Positions 19,455 to 29,190 are shown, counted from the first letter of the stretch. The stretch: DNA of 64,000 bases from Arsenophonus apicola (GCF_020268605.1 NZ_CP084222.1:1488001-1552000), one strand, 5' to 3'. Numbers and translations: made by a program. The notes: generated from the letters alone by a model not told the origin.

Positions 19455-20099
19455 CTAATCTTCATCATTGGCATAACCGTGTTCAGGTAGTTTACAACCA
19501 TCCAGGAAAGCTGAATTATTAACCATCGCTAATCGACCTTTAACAAACCAATTAATGACTAACGGATAAATACGATGCTCTTGTGTTTGAACACGCGCAA
19601 TAATATCTTGTGGTTGATCTTCAGCAAAAATAGGCACTTTGGCTTGTAAAATAATCGGGCCTGCATCCAATTTCTCGGTGACAAAATGAATTGAAGTACC
19701 ATGCTCTTTATCACCATTAGCCAGCGCTTTACGGTGGGTATCCAATCCTGGGTATTTAGGCAATAGAGAAGGATGAATATTAATTATTTTGCCTAAATAA
19801 TGGCTGACAAAGCGTGGTGTGAGAATGCGCATATAACCAGCCAATACAATCAGATCTGGCTGATATTGTGCTATCTCGGCCATAAGTGATACATTATATG
19901 TATGGTTATCGGCGTAATCTGCTTTTGGCAGCACAACGGTTGGGATCGCGGCTTGCTTAGCCCGTTCTAAACCATAAGCAGTTCGATTATCACTGAAAAC
20001 CGCACTAATTTGTGCGGCAATAGTTTGTTTTTTGCAAGCATCAATAATGGCTTGTAAATTACTGCCATTGCCAGAAATTAATACCACGAGATTTTTCAT
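19455..20099 (-). CDS. purN: Phosphoribosylglycinamide formyltransferase 1
   Basis: It transfers a formyl group from 10-formyl-tetrahydrofolate to GAR, the third step of purine synthesis. The length is 214 residues (E. coli 212). The N-terminal phosphate-binding loop is [12 protein letters not shown]. The catalytic block [14 protein letters not shown] supplies the conserved Asn and His, and the Asp lies in EKLDAGPII. The ATG overlaps the purM stop by four bases (ATGA), so translation is coupled. Regulation is expected through the PurR-type box upstream of purM. Confidence 0.97.
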   Translation of the reverse strand: MKNLVVLISGNGSNLQAIIDACKKQTIAAQISAVFSDNRTAYGLERAKQAAIPTVVLPKADYADNHTYNVSLMAEIAQYQPDLIVLAGYMRILTPRFVSHYLGKIINIHPSLLPKYPGLDTHRKALANGDKEHGTSIHFVTEKLDAGPIILQAKVPIFAEDQPQDIIARVQTQEHRIYPLVINWFVKGRLAMVNNSAFLDGCKLPEHGYANDED

Positions 20100-21139
20100 T
20101 TGCTAATTGTCACCTGCGGTTCATTCGCGTTAATCGCGACAATTTTACCTATTTGCCAAGCATTTTCACCTAGTTGATTAAGCAGTTGTAATGTGTCGGA
20201 GACTTCTTTTGCGGGTATTATAATTAACATGCCAACACCACAATTAAAGGTGCGGTACATTTCATGGGTAGTTACATTACCCGTTTGTTGTAACCAACTA
20301 AATATGGCTGGCCATTGCCAGCTAGCACCATCAATCTGTGCTTGGGTATTTGCTGGTAAAACACGTGGAATATTTTCCCAAAAACCGCCACCTGTTATAT
20401 GAGCAATGGCATGTATATCCACTTTTTCAATTAATGCTAGAATATTTTTAACATAAATGCGTGTTGGGGCTAATAAATGATCCGCCAGTGACTTATTTTC
20501 TAATTGTATTGTGACTGGATCTATTTGGCTTAGTTGTAAAATTTTTCTAATTAATGAATAGCCATTGGAATGGGGGCCGCTAGAGCCTAAAGCAATAATG
20601 ACATCGCCAGCTTTAACTTTGCTACCATCAATAATTTTTGTTTTTTCAACCACACCAACACAAAAACCGGCTATGTCATAATCTTCACCATGATACATAC
20701 CCGGCATCTCTGCTGTTTCACCACCCACCAAGGCACAACCTGATTGTTTACAGCCTGCGGCAATGCTTTTGATCACACTGCTAGCTATGTCCACATCTAG
20801 TTTACCGGTTGCATAATAATCGAGAAAAAAGAGGGGTTCCGCACCTTGAACAATCAGATCATTAACGCACATGGCAACTAGATCAATGCCAATGGTATCA
20901 TGGCGTTTTAAGTCCATTGCTAATCGCAGTTTGGTTCCGACACCATCTGTACCTGAAACTAATATTGGCTCACGATACTTTTGTGGTAAGGCACACAGTG
21001 CGCCAAATCCGCCTAATCCCCCCATTACTTCCGGGCGGCGGGTTTCTTTAACAGCCCCTTTAATACGTTCGACCAGTGTATTACCTGCATCGATATTGAC
21101 ACCAGCATCTTTATAGCTGAGAGAAATTTTATCTGTCAC
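20096..21139 (-). CDS. purM: Phosphoribosylformylglycinamidine cyclo-ligase (AIR synthetase)
   Basis: It closes the imidazole ring in the fifth step of purine synthesis, using ATP. With the GTG start at 21139 the protein has 347 residues, against 345 in E. coli. GGGAG lies six bases before that GTG, and the N-terminus ([12 protein letters not shown]) then matches E. coli. An upstream ATG at 21163 would add eight residues with no family match. Diagnostic blocks are [34 protein letters not shown] and [13 protein letters not shown]. It is first in purMN, divergent from upp, as in E. coli. Confidence 0.96.
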   Translation of the reverse strand: MTDKISLSYKDAGVNIDAGNTLVERIKGAVKETRRPEVMGGLGGFGALCALPQKYREPILVSGTDGVGTKLRLAMDLKRHDTIGIDLVAMCVNDLIVQGAEPLFFLDYYATGKLDVDIASSVIKSIAAGCKQSGCALVGGETAEMPGMYHGEDYDIAGFCVGVVEKTKIIDGSKVKAGDVIIALGSSGPHSNGYSLIRKILQLSQIDPVTIQLENKSLADHLLAPTRIYVKNILALIEKVDIHAIAHITGGGFWENIPRVLPANTQAQIDGASWQWPAIFSWLQQTGNVTTHEMYRTFNCGVGMLIIIPAKEVSDTLQLLNQLGENAWQIGKIVAINANEPQVTISK

Positions 21140-21205
21140 AGCAAGCTCCCAAGGCGATTGCATTTAGTAAAATAGATGGAAACAGCGATAATTCTACCAG
21201 CCTAA

Positions 21206-21217
21206 GCAAACGTTTGC
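21206..21217. promoter_or_regulatory. PurR-type operator upstream of purMN
   Basis: GCAAACGTTTGC is a perfect 12-base palindrome and the core of the E. coli PurR consensus ACGCAAACGTTTGCGT. It lies 67 bases before the purM GTG in the divergent purM/upp spacer, the position expected for purine repression. The purR gene itself is outside the window. Confidence 0.8.
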
Positions 21218-21319
21218 GAGACCCTTTATGGGTTTTGATTATATAGTGCAAAAGTGTGTAAAAAGAACTTCAGGCATAGAAAACCATGATCTAGCAGTGG
21301 AAGAGGGCAGAAAAAGCGC

Positions 21320-21325
21320 TATAAT
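21320..21325 (+). promoter_or_regulatory. Probable -10 box of the upp promoter
   Basis: A perfect TATAAT lies 47 bases before the upp start codon. The matching -35 position, about 17 bases upstream, is poor, so only the -10 element is supported. Confidence 0.45.
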
Positions 21326-21371
21326 CTGCTAATTTTTTATTTGTAGATAGTTTTTACTGAAGGAGAGTAGC

Positions 21372-21998
21372 GTGAAAATCGTTGAGGTGAAACACCCGTT
21401 AGTTAAACATAAATTGGGTTTATTGCGGGATAAAGATATTAGTACTAAACGTTTTCGTGAATTGGCCTCAGAAGTGGGCAGTCTTTTAACTTATGAAGCA
21501 ACAGCTAACTTAGAAACCGAGACAATTGCAATAGAAGGTTGGTGTGGTCAGGTAAATATCGAGCAAATCAAAGGAAAAAAAATTACCGTTGTGCCAATCT
21601 TGCGTGCTGGATTGGGAATGATGGATGGGGTATTGGAAAATATTCCTAGCGCCCGGATAAGTGTTGTAGGTGTTTATCGTGATGAAAAGACGCTGGAGCC
21701 TATTTCATATTTTCAAAAGCTGGCTTCAAATATTAATGAACGCATGGCATTGGTTGTTGATCCGATGTTGGCCACCGGTGGTTCAATGATTGCCACGATT
21801 GATTTACTTAAACAAGCAGGCTGTCAGGTTATCAAAATATTGGTATTAGTTGCCGCTCCCGAAGGTATTAAAGCTCTAGAAGCTGCCCACCCGGATGTTG
21901 AACTTTATACGGCAGCGATTGATGACCATTTGGATGAACATGGTTATATTGTTCCTGGTTTAGGTGATGCGGGCGATAAGATATTTGGTACTAAATAA
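21372..21998 (+). CDS. upp: Uracil phosphoribosyltransferase
   Basis: It converts uracil and PRPP to UMP in pyrimidine salvage. The length is 208 residues, identical to E. coli. The PRPP-binding loop is [13 protein letters not shown]. The uracil-binding end contains [18 protein letters not shown], and [13 protein letters not shown] lies at about residues 70-82. The start codon is GTG, with AAGGAGAG at 21360-21367. In E. coli it is followed directly by uraA. Here an unrelated minus-strand gene and a long spacer separate the two, so they may no longer share a transcript. Confidence 0.97.
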   Translation: MKIVEVKHPLVKHKLGLLRDKDISTKRFRELASEVGSLLTYEATANLETETIAIEGWCGQVNIEQIKGKKITVVPILRAGLGMMDGVLENIPSARISVVGVYRDEKTLEPISYFQKLASNINERMALVVDPMLATGGSMIATIDLLKQAGCQVIKILVLVAAPEGIKALEAAHPDVELYTAAIDDHLDEHGYIVPGLGDAGDKIFGTK

Positions 21999-22040
21999 CC
22001 TTTATTGTTCAAGTTATTTTTTATTAATGATAGTCATTGA

Positions 22041-22075
22041 AAAAAATAAGATTGGCTAGCGATACCAATCTTATT
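22041..22075 (-). terminator. Terminator of the unknown 245-residue gene
   Basis: AATAAGATTGG at 22045-22055 pairs perfectly with CCAATCTTATT at 22065-22075 around a nine-base loop. On the minus strand the hairpin runs into a T tract (complement of 22041-22046), so it reads as an intrinsic terminator 34 bases past the stop at 22109. It may also stop upp transcripts from the other side. Confidence 0.7.
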
Positions 22076-22108
22076 AAGCATCAAGATTATTATTTTAAAT
22101 TTAATCAG

Positions 22109-22846
22109 TTAATTTTTTGGCGTTTTTTTCGCTCTATTTTTATCCAACCAACGTTTTAGTCCTTCATATTTTTTATTTAATTCAATTTTGGCATTTTCTA
22201 CCGTCAGTTTATTGGGATCAAAAACAAATTCTTGGGCGACATAATTAAAATTATAGCCGGAAGCGAGATTAGAATACAGACTGTAATAAAATAGTTTAGC
22301 TTGATTGTCTGCTTTTATTACTGGTTCAATAAACTGAATAAAATTATGATCCTCTTCATTAAATTTTACAAAATTGGTTAGATTGGTTGCTAACTCTTTG
22401 GTTAAATTGGCACGTTCATTATTGTCAATAAATTTATGCGTGGCAATAATATGTTCGGCTAAGTGGTGAGGATTAGTCGTTTGGAAGCTGCCTGAACGGC
22501 TATTAAAATTTAAAATATAGTTAAAGGTTCTAATTTGATAGAGATAATCTAAGTAGTTTCTTAAATAAAGCGATGCATTATCTAATGAATTAGTCGGCGC
22601 CCATTTTGCTTGGTCACGGATATTGGTTATTATTGTGGTAACGAAATTTGTCGGTGAAGCGGCCAGTTTTTTGGCATTTGTTTCTCTATCACTATTTTCA
22701 TTCCATAGATGATCATCTTGGATAGCTTTTTCCTTTCCTTGACCAAATATTTCAGCACAACCTAATAAATGACTAATATTTTCATCACTATATTTTGATG
22801 TATCAATAGAATTATCGATACTATTAAATTTATTTGTATTTATCAT
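22109..22846 (-). CDS. Unknown 245-residue protein, possible secreted effector
   Basis: I do not recognise this protein. It has 245 residues and no signal peptide or membrane helix. The N-terminus is polar and rich in Asn, Ser and Asp (about residues 1-28). The rest is rich in aromatic residues and Asn and looks mostly helical. The C-terminal tail is very basic (KRWLDKNRAKKTPKN). AAGGAA lies before the ATG, and a hairpin with a T tract follows the stop, so it is a complete unit. It sits between upp and uraA, which adjoin in E. coli, and is flanked by very AT-rich DNA, so it is probably an insertion in this lineage. A box resembling the SopA-pair element lies about 80 bases upstream. An effector role is a guess from composition and company. 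Confidence 0.6.
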   Translation of the reverse strand: MINTNKFNSIDNSIDTSKYSDENISHLLGCAEIFGQGKEKAIQDDHLWNENSDRETNAKKLAASPTNFVTTIITNIRDQAKWAPTNSLDNASLYLRNYLDYLYQIRTFNYILNFNSRSGSFQTTNPHHLAEHIIATHKFIDNNERANLTKELATNLTNFVKFNEEDHNFIQFIEPVIKADNQAKLFYYSLYSNLASGYNFNYVAQEFVFDPNKLTVENAKIELNKKYEGLKRWLDKNRAKKTPKN

Positions 22847-23433
22847 AAAGATTCCTTTAATTAAAATAATCCATTTTATAATTTATTGAGTCTAATTTTT
22901 TTAAAAATTTTTTATCCGCTAATTTAAAATATATTGTCATAATTTTATTAAATAAAACGGTAATGGTTATTCTCCTGAAACTAACTAGATAACCTATATT
23001 ATTATTTAATTTTAATATACTATGTATAATTAATTATGATATAAGAAAATCATTGGCATTTTTTGATTTTGTAATCAAAGTAGTAAAGTATATTAATTAA
23101 AACACAGCGAATAGTTATTATTTTCTACTTTAGTATTGTTTTGTTTTAACCAATCAGAAAGTAGAGCAAATTTAACTTGAATAATACTTTTTATATCTTC
23201 AGATGATAAGTTAAAATTCAAAAAATTAAGGGTTAATCTTGCTATCTTTATTACAATAAATTTTGTTTTTTCTTGGTGATTAGTCCTAAGAAATGGTTTT
23301 TATCTTACCAGAGCTTACTTAATATTTGATACAATTTTCTGTTATGAAATTAAAATATTAAAAGGTGGGCTTTATTGATCAGTTTTGATGAGTAATAATA
23401 TATCAATTATTAGTTATTGAGAGGATATTGTTA
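22847..23433. other. AT-rich spacer before uraA with a start-less open frame
   Basis: About 590 bases of low-complexity AT-rich DNA. On the minus strand an open frame of about 68 codons runs from near 23300 to a TAA at 23095-23093. It has no ATG or GTG start and contains a helical-looking stretch (LSSEDIKSII). It could be a fragment of a decayed gene or chance. The uraA promoter should lie at the right end. Confidence 0.35.
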
Positions 23434-24729
23434 ATGACCCGCCGCGTAATTGGCGTAGCAGAAAGGCCGCCGCTAAGAGAAACCATTCCATTAAGTTTTC
23501 AGCATCTGTTTGCTATGTTTGGTGCGACAGTATTAGTTCCCATTTTATTTAACATCAACCCTGCAACCGTTTTATTGTTTAATGGCATTGGTACATTGCT
23601 CTATTTGATTATTTGTCGGGGGCGTATTCCTGCTTATCTGGGCTCAAGCTTTGCTTTTATTTCGCCAGTTTTATTGTTATTACCCCTTGGTTATGAGTTA
23701 GCATTGGGCGGATTTATTGTTTGTGGACTACTTTTTTGCTTGGTATCACTGATTGTAAAAATAGCCGGTAGAAATTGGATCAATATAATCTTTCCTCCTG
23801 CAGCGATGGGCGCGATTGTGGCTGTTATTGGTCTGGAATTAGCGCAAACGGCGGCTGGCATGGCAGGACTTTTACCTAAAGCGGATATAGCGGTTGATTC
23901 AAGCAATCTGATTATTTCAGTGGTGACGTTGATCGTGACCATTTTATGTTCGGTAGTTTTTCGCGGCTTCTTAGCGATTATTCCTATTTTAATTGGTGTG
24001 ATTGCCGGTTATCTACTCGCATTTTTAATGGGAAAAGTTGATTTAACTCCGGTTATTAGCGCGCCATGGTTTGCATTACCCACATTTTATTCTCCACGAT
24101 TTGAGTGGTTTGCTATTTTGACTATTTTGCCTGCTGCGCTAGTTGTTATTGCGGAACATGTGGGTCATTTGGTGGTAACCGCGAATATTGTTGGGCGAGA
24201 TTTATTAAAAGATCCCGGTTTACACCGTTCAATGTTTGCCAATGGTTTATCAACCACCATTTCAGGATTTTTTGGTTCAACACCGAATACCACCTATGGT
24301 GAAAATATTGGGGTGATGGCGATCACTAAAGTATATAGCACCTGGGTAATTGGTGGCGCGGCAATCTTAGCTATTATGCTTTCCTGTGTAGGTAAATTAG
24401 CCGCTACAATTCAGCTTATCCCAGTTCCAGTGATGGGGGGCGTTTCCTTATTACTTTATGGTGTTATCGCGGCATCAGGTATCCGAGTATTAATTGATTC
24501 TCGAGTAGACTATAATAAGCCACAAAACTTAATATTGACTTCAGTTATTCTTATTATTGGGGTAAGTGGTGCCACAATCCATATTGGTGCCGCTGAGTTG
24601 AAGGGGATGGCGCTTGCTACCATTATCGGTATTATTATGTCGTTAGTTTTTCGCCTGATTAATATTATTCGGCCAGAAAAAACTTATATAACCACTAAGC
24701 TTGAGTCGGTTGATCCGATTAAAAAATAG
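23434..24729 (+). CDS. uraA: Uracil:proton symporter UraA
   Basis: An inner-membrane nucleobase transporter (NCS2 family) that imports uracil for Upp to trap as UMP. The length is 431 residues (E. coli 429), with about 14 hydrophobic segments. Family motifs include FGATVLVPIL near the N-terminus, AYLGSSFAFISPV, the substrate-site helix VVIAEHVGHLVV, and FFGSTPNTTYGENIGV. I chose the ATG at 23434, which has GAGAGG at 23419-23424 and gives the E. coli N-terminus (MTRR). A TTG two codons upstream is less likely. hda follows in the same direction. Confidence 0.96.
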   Translation: MTRRVIGVAERPPLRETIPLSFQHLFAMFGATVLVPILFNINPATVLLFNGIGTLLYLIICRGRIPAYLGSSFAFISPVLLLLPLGYELALGGFIVCGLLFCLVSLIVKIAGRNWINIIFPPAAMGAIVAVIGLELAQTAAGMAGLLPKADIAVDSSNLIISVVTLIVTILCSVVFRGFLAIIPILIGVIAGYLLAFLMGKVDLTPVISAPWFALPTFYSPRFEWFAILTILPAALVVIAEHVGHLVVTANIVGRDLLKDPGLHRSMFANGLSTTISGFFGSTPNTTYGENIGVMAITKVYSTWVIGGAAILAIMLSCVGKLAATIQLIPVPVMGGVSLLLYGVIAASGIRVLIDSRVDYNKPQNLILTSVILIIGVSGATIHIGAAELKGMALATIIGIIMSLVFRLINIIRPEKTYITTKLESVDPIKK

Positions 24730-24852
24730 CTATTTTTATTGCAATAATAGCTAGATTGCTAGTTTCATTGGATGATATTGTTTAAGTTCATCTAATTACA
24801 ACTTTTGTGTTAAGCTGTATGTGTTTTCTTATCTATACAGAAAGAGGTGCTT

Positions 24853-25557
24853 CTGAATACGCCGTCGCAGCTTTCATTACCTTTATCTACGCCTGATGAT
24901 GAAACCTTTGCCAGTTTTATTACTGGCGAAAATAGTATTTTATTAGCGGCCATTAAATCTGCTATTAATCAATTCCATAGTAGCTATATTTATTTTTGGT
25001 CTCAGCAAGAAGGTAGTGGCAAAAGCCATTTATTACATGCTGCATGTACTGAATTGTCACAAAAGGGTGAGGCAGTTGGCTATGTTCCACTGGATAAACG
25101 TAGCTATTTTGTTCCTGATGTTTTAGATGGTATGGAGCATTTAGCGCTGGTTTGCATTGATAATGTTCATTGTATTGCCGATGATGAAGAGTGGGAAATA
25201 GCACTTTTTAATTTATATAATCGTATCTTGGAAAATGGTAAAAGCTGTTTATTGATCACCGGCGATAGGCCGCCAAGATTGATTGATTTAACTTTACCTG
25301 ATTTAGCCTCCAGACTTGATTGGGGGCAGATCTATAAACTTCATCCACTTAGTGATGAAGATAAGATCCAGGCACTCCAATTACGCGCTAAATTACGTGG
25401 TTTTGACTTATCTGAAGAGGTTAGTCGTTTTGTATTAAAGCGTTTAGATAGAAAAACCCGCACATTATTTACTATGTTAAATGAGTTAGATCATGCTTCG
25501 ATTGTTGCGCAGCGCAAACTGACCATTCCCTTTGTTAAGGATATTCTTAAGCTCTAA
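24853..25557 (+). CDS. hda: DnaA regulatory inactivator Hda, probable CTG start
   Basis: An AAA+ protein that, with the DNA-loaded sliding clamp, promotes ATP hydrolysis by DnaA and so limits replication re-initiation. The N-terminus carries the clamp-binding peptide QLSLPL. A Walker-A-like loop [12 protein letters not shown], Walker B LVCIDNV, sensor LLITGDRPP and the arginine-finger region LASRLDWG follow. With a CTG start at 24853 the protein has 234 residues and begins like E. coli Hda, which to my knowledge also initiates at CUG. The AGAGG at 24843-24847 is correctly spaced for this CTG. A GTG at 24847 overlaps that ribosome-binding site and is a poor candidate. Confidence 0.92.
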   Translation: MNTPSQLSLPLSTPDDETFASFITGENSILLAAIKSAINQFHSSYIYFWSQQEGSGKSHLLHAACTELSQKGEAVGYVPLDKRSYFVPDVLDGMEHLALVCIDNVHCIADDEEWEIALFNLYNRILENGKSCLLITGDRPPRLIDLTLPDLASRLDWGQIYKLHPLSDEDKIQALQLRAKLRGFDLSEEVSRFVLKRLDRKTRTLFTMLNELDHASIVAQRKLTIPFVKDILKL

Positions 25558-25560
25558 TTT

Positions 25561-25585
25561 AAGAGGTAAACTTGTTTTACCTCTT
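25561..25585. terminator. Stem-loop between convergent hda and yfgD
   Basis: AAGAGGTAAA at 25561-25570 pairs perfectly with TTTACCTCTT at 25576-25585 around a five-base loop. It occupies the 40-base gap between two converging genes, which suggests a shared bidirectional terminator. Confidence 0.65.
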
Positions 25586-25597
25586 CAAGATAGCAGG

Positions 25598-25957
25598 CTA
25601 TTTAAATAGTTTTTTTACTAATTCTGGTGGTCGACCTAGTTGAGCATGCCCATTGACAACAACGATCGGTCTCTCTATCAATATCGGATTAGCATGCATT
25701 GCTTGGAGTAACATCTCGTCTGATAACGCGCGGTCAGATAAATTAAGCGTTTGATATACTGTTTCATTGCTCCTCATCAATTGACGCGGATCAGTGAAAC
25801 CTAATTGTGAAAGTAAGGTTTTTAAGCTATCTATAGTTGGTGGTGTTTTAAGATATTCAATGATGCGTGGTTTAATCCCCATATCTTCTAATAGTTGTAG
25901 AGTTTGCCGGCTTTTTGAGCAACGAGGATTATGGTAAATTGTCACTTGTTGAGACAT
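25598..25957 (-). CDS. yfgD: ArsC-family arsenate reductase YfgD
   Basis: A 119-residue thioredoxin-fold protein of the ArsC family (glutaredoxin-dependent arsenate reductases), the same length as E. coli YfgD. The catalytic cysteine lies in YHNPRCSKSRQTL near the N-terminus. The substrate-binding arginines are in the conserved ERPIVV block and near GRPPE. It lies 12 bases after bepA in the same direction, as in E. coli, and is probably co-transcribed with it. The physiological substrate in the YfgD branch is not well established, so the reductase activity is a family inference. Confidence 0.92.
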   Translation of the reverse strand: MSQQVTIYHNPRCSKSRQTLQLLEDMGIKPRIIEYLKTPPTIDSLKTLLSQLGFTDPRQLMRSNETVYQTLNLSDRALSDEMLLQAMHANPILIERPIVVVNGHAQLGRPPELVKKLFK

Positions 25958-25969
25958 AGGATCAGTTCC

Positions 25970-27436
25970 TTAGCGTTTTTGTAATTGTTTATCACGGATT
26001 TGTAACTGGCGAAGTGCATCAATGCGTGCATCATATCTGGCTTGATCATAACTACCGGTTTTTGTTAGTCGGCTGGCATCTGTAAGATATTGAATGGCGG
26101 TATTATAATTACCTTGCAAAGCCATTCCTTCAGCATAAGCGGCTAACTCTTCACTTCGCTTAGCTTGTTTAGCTGAAACTCCTGCCAGTAAAGTCCAACC
26201 ATTTAAGTCATTCGGGTTATCGAAGGTATATTTACGCAACAATTGACTGCCTTGTTCATACTGTTTATTGGCAATATAGGCATTAGCTAGATTTATTTGT
26301 AACACTGGGTCATTTGGGGTTTTGGTTAGTGCACTTTGTAAACGAGAAATCGCCTTTAGTGGTTGATTTAACCCTATATCAATATCAGTCATTAGATCAA
26401 TAAACCAGGGATTAGCGGGTTGTTTAGCTAAAAGTAAGTTCACAATATTACCGGCGGCCTGATATTTTTTATCTTCATTAAGTCTTAGTGCATAACCATA
26501 ATCAGCTGCCATTCTTTCTTTAGTACCACCCTGGCTATATTGTGATAAAATTTGTTCAAGGATAGGTTGTTGCCCATCAGTATACATGGCAAGAATGCGC
26601 ACTCGAGCCAGCATAAAATCCAGTGACGGAGGGAGATTAACTTTCGGGTATTGATTTGAACGATTTAATGCATCAGCTAAACGACTATCTGGTAATGGAT
26701 GGGTTAATAGCATCTCAGGTGGTTTTGACATATAACGGCTCTGATCGGCTAAAATTCGCATAAAGTCAGACATAGCGCGTGGATCGAAGCCGGCACGACG
26801 TAAAGTTTGTATACCAATTCGATCGGCTTCTTGCTCGTTAGATTGCGTAAAGCTTATTATACCTTGTTGCACTCCTGCTAAGGTTCCCGTCAAAGCCGCA
26901 ATACCTGCTTGTGGATTAGCCATCACTAGCAGTGCTGAACCAATCGCGCCTATCCAGGCTAATGGTGCATTTCGTTCACGATCTTCTAGCATACGAGCAA
27001 GGTGTCTTTGTGTTACATGAGAAATTTCGTGGGCGATCACTGAGGCCAGTTGACTTTCATTTTGGCTATAGCGAAAAAGGGCCGAATGGAGGACGACATT
27101 GCCACCAAAATAAGCATAGGCATTAATATTAGGGTTATTTATCAGATAAAAATGGAACGGTGGTTTTACTGAGTGGGCATTTTTTACTAAACGCATGCCG
27201 AGGTGATTGATATATTGATTCAATAAGGGATCGTAAATAAGTGGTGAGCTAGCACTTAATTGGCGTGTTAGTGCGTCACCAATAATGATCTCTTGATCAA
27301 TAGTTAATGTACCGCCTGCTGTGGTACCAATATCAGGCAGATTATCGTCAACAGCGGTATAAACAGGTTGCATTGGAACTGCTAACATTATTGTTATTAC
27401 AAGAGTAATGAGTGGTTTAGTAAATTTTGTATTCAT
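25970..27436 (-). CDS. bepA: Periplasmic chaperone/metalloprotease BepA
   Basis: It assists assembly of outer-membrane proteins such as LptD and degrades misassembled ones at the BAM complex. The length is 488 residues (E. coli 487). A signal peptide covers about residues 1-28, ending in VYTA. The M48 zinc-protease domain contains HEISHVTQRH, with the third zinc ligand in the QEADRIG helix. The C-terminal half (about 310-480) is built of TPR repeats. It is transcribed away from perM and toward yfgD. The sequence looks intact. Confidence 0.95.
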   Translation of the reverse strand: MNTKFTKPLITLVITIMLAVPMQPVYTAVDDNLPDIGTTAGGTLTIDQEIIIGDALTRQLSASSPLIYDPLLNQYINHLGMRLVKNAHSVKPPFHFYLINNPNINAYAYFGGNVVLHSALFRYSQNESQLASVIAHEISHVTQRHLARMLEDRERNAPLAWIGAIGSALLVMANPQAGIAALTGTLAGVQQGIISFTQSNEQEADRIGIQTLRRAGFDPRAMSDFMRILADQSRYMSKPPEMLLTHPLPDSRLADALNRSNQYPKVNLPPSLDFMLARVRILAMYTDGQQPILEQILSQYSQGGTKERMAADYGYALRLNEDKKYQAAGNIVNLLLAKQPANPWFIDLMTDIDIGLNQPLKAISRLQSALTKTPNDPVLQINLANAYIANKQYEQGSQLLRKYTFDNPNDLNGWTLLAGVSAKQAKRSEELAAYAEGMALQGNYNTAIQYLTDASRLTKTGSYDQARYDARIDALRQLQIRDKQLQKR

Positions 27437-27572
27437 AAACCGGAAGTATCCCTTACGATTGATTATGTTATTAAATGATATTTTTTATGATAGCAAACCT
27501 TACTGGATAATCTGTCAATTGGTATAATTTCGTGGATTAAAAGGCTAATTTACCACATTCAGGAGTGAATAT

Positions 27573-28636
27573 ATGCTGGAGATGTTTTTGCAATGGTATC
27601 GTCGAAGATTTTCTGATCCTCAGGTCGTTGCATTGTTTATCAGCTTGATTATCGGTTTTTGTATCATATTCTTTTTTCATGATATTTTAGCTCCTTTATT
27701 AGTTGCTATTGTGTTGGCTTATTTACTTGAATGGCCAACGCAAAACTAGGTAGGTTAGGCTTATCAAGGCTGGCGGCGGCGTCCATTGTGCTGACAATAT
27801 TTATGGGTATTAGTGCCATGGTTTTTTTAATTATTGTCCCCATTGTCTGGCAGCAAGGAATGAATTTATTATTTGATTTACCTTCAATGGTTAATAGCTT
27901 TAATGAATATGCTAAAGCATTACCTGAACGTTATCCCGCTTTGGTCGATGCGGGTATTATTGATATGATTGCGGATAATTTACGCGGTCGTTTATCGGCT
28001 TTAGGTGAATCTGTCGTTAAGTACTCTGTTGCCTCACTTATTGGCATTATTACCATCGCAATATATCTGGTTTTAGTGCCGTTAATGGTATTTTTTCTGC
28101 TAAAAGACAAGACTAGAATGATACGTGGATTACAACGTATTTTACCTCGTGATCGGTTATTAGTCGGACAAGTTTGGCAGGAAATGAACCAACAGATCAC
28201 TAACTATATCCGTGGTAAAGTTATTGAAATGGTTATTGTCGGTATCTGTACTTATATCGCCTTTGCTTTTTTGGGTTTGCGCTACTCGCTATTTCTGTCA
28301 GTACTTGTTGGTATTTCTGTCTTGATACCTTACATTGGTGCGGTGGTGGTTACTATTCCTGTCGTATTGGTTGCGCTTTTTCAATGGGGTATTGGACCCG
28401 ATTTTTGGACTTTACTTATCGCGTATTTGATTGTTCAAGGGCTCGATGGCAACTTACTGGTGCCGATTCTATTTTCTGAAGCGGTTAATTTACATCCACT
28501 CGTTATTATTTTATCTGTCGTGGTCTTTGGTGGGCTTTGGGGCTTTTGGGGCGTATTTTTTGCCATTCCACTGGCAACGTTAATTAAAGCCGTAATGCAT
28601 GTTTGGCCGGAAGATAATCTAGTAACTGAAAAATAG
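27573..28636 (+). pseudogene. perM: AI-2E-family membrane protein perM, interrupted by a one-base frameshift
   Basis: PerM is a polytopic inner-membrane protein of the AI-2E transporter family with a putative permease role. An ATG at 27573 with AGGAG upstream opens a frame that matches E. coli PerM (MLEM, WYRRRFSDP, LLVAIVLAYLLEWPT). It stops at TAG 27747-27749 after 58 residues. The remaining 300 residues continue in the next frame from about 27735 to 28636. Adding one A to the four-A run at 27742-27745 joins both parts with no gap against E. coli. The downstream part is otherwise intact. A truncated product could start at the ATG 27731, but no ribosome-binding site supports it. Decay, slippage and sequencing error are all possible. 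Confidence 0.8.
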
Positions 28637-28643
28637 TGTTTAA

Positions 28644-28682
28644 TTGTTAATTGCCAGCAAAACATGCAAGGGCAATTAACAA
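28644..28682. terminator. Bidirectional terminator between perM and bcp
   Basis: TTGTTAATTGCC at 28644-28655 pairs perfectly over 12 bases with GGCAATTAACAA at 28671-28682, with a 15-base loop. It lies between convergent perM and bcp. TCGATTTT follows on the plus strand. Confidence 0.65.
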
Positions 28683-28692
28683 TCGATTTTAA

Positions 28693-29163
28693 TCACGGAT
28701 GAGTATTAAGATAGTCCAGTACAATTTGATGGTGATCCGCGGTTTTGAATTTGTCAAACACATGCTCAATCTCACCTTTGCTATTAATCAAAAAACTAAC
28801 ACGATGAATACCATCAAACGTTTTTCCCATAAACTGCTTTGCTCCCCATACTCCGAATTTTTCCGCAACCTCGTGCTTGTGATCCGATAGTAATGTAAAT
28901 TCTAGCATCTCTTTTTCAGCGAAACGTAATAACTTTTCTGGTTTATCAGTGCTGATGCCAAAGACTGCGACACCCATTTGTTTAAATTTATCCCATTCGT
29001 CACGTAATCCACAAGCTTGTATTGTACAACCGGGAGTCATTGCTTTGGGATAGAAATAAATCAAAACTCGTTGACCAAGATAATCAGATAAATTGATTAT
29101 TTCGCCATCTTGGTCAGGAAGGCTAAATTGAGGGGCCTTATCACCGGCTTTCAATGGGCTCAT
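28693..29163 (-). CDS. bcp: Thioredoxin-dependent thiol peroxidase Bcp
   Basis: A peroxiredoxin (AhpC/TSA family, PrxQ/BCP group) that reduces hydrogen peroxide and organic hydroperoxides with thioredoxin as donor. The length is 156 residues, as in E. coli. The active-site block YFYPKAMTPGCTIQACGL holds the peroxidatic cysteine and the second cysteine five residues later. The usual N-terminal PLKAGDKAPQFSLPDQDG is present. In E. coli bcp follows gcvR. Here gcvR upstream is decayed, so bcp may rely on its own or a residual promoter. Confidence 0.95.
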   Translation of the reverse strand: MSPLKAGDKAPQFSLPDQDGEIINLSDYLGQRVLIYFYPKAMTPGCTIQACGLRDEWDKFKQMGVAVFGISTDKPEKLLRFAEKEMLEFTLLSDHKHEVAEKFGVWGAKQFMGKTFDGIHRVSFLINSKGEIEHVFDKFKTADHHQIVLDYLNTHP

Positions 29164-29190
29164 TAGATTCTCTCCATTTAATTCTATGTG

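Noticed and set aside
24727..24753. Hairpin TAGCTATT/AATAGCTA after uraA as a terminator
   Set aside because: Short AT-rich stem, long loop and no T tract; hda follows closely in the same direction.
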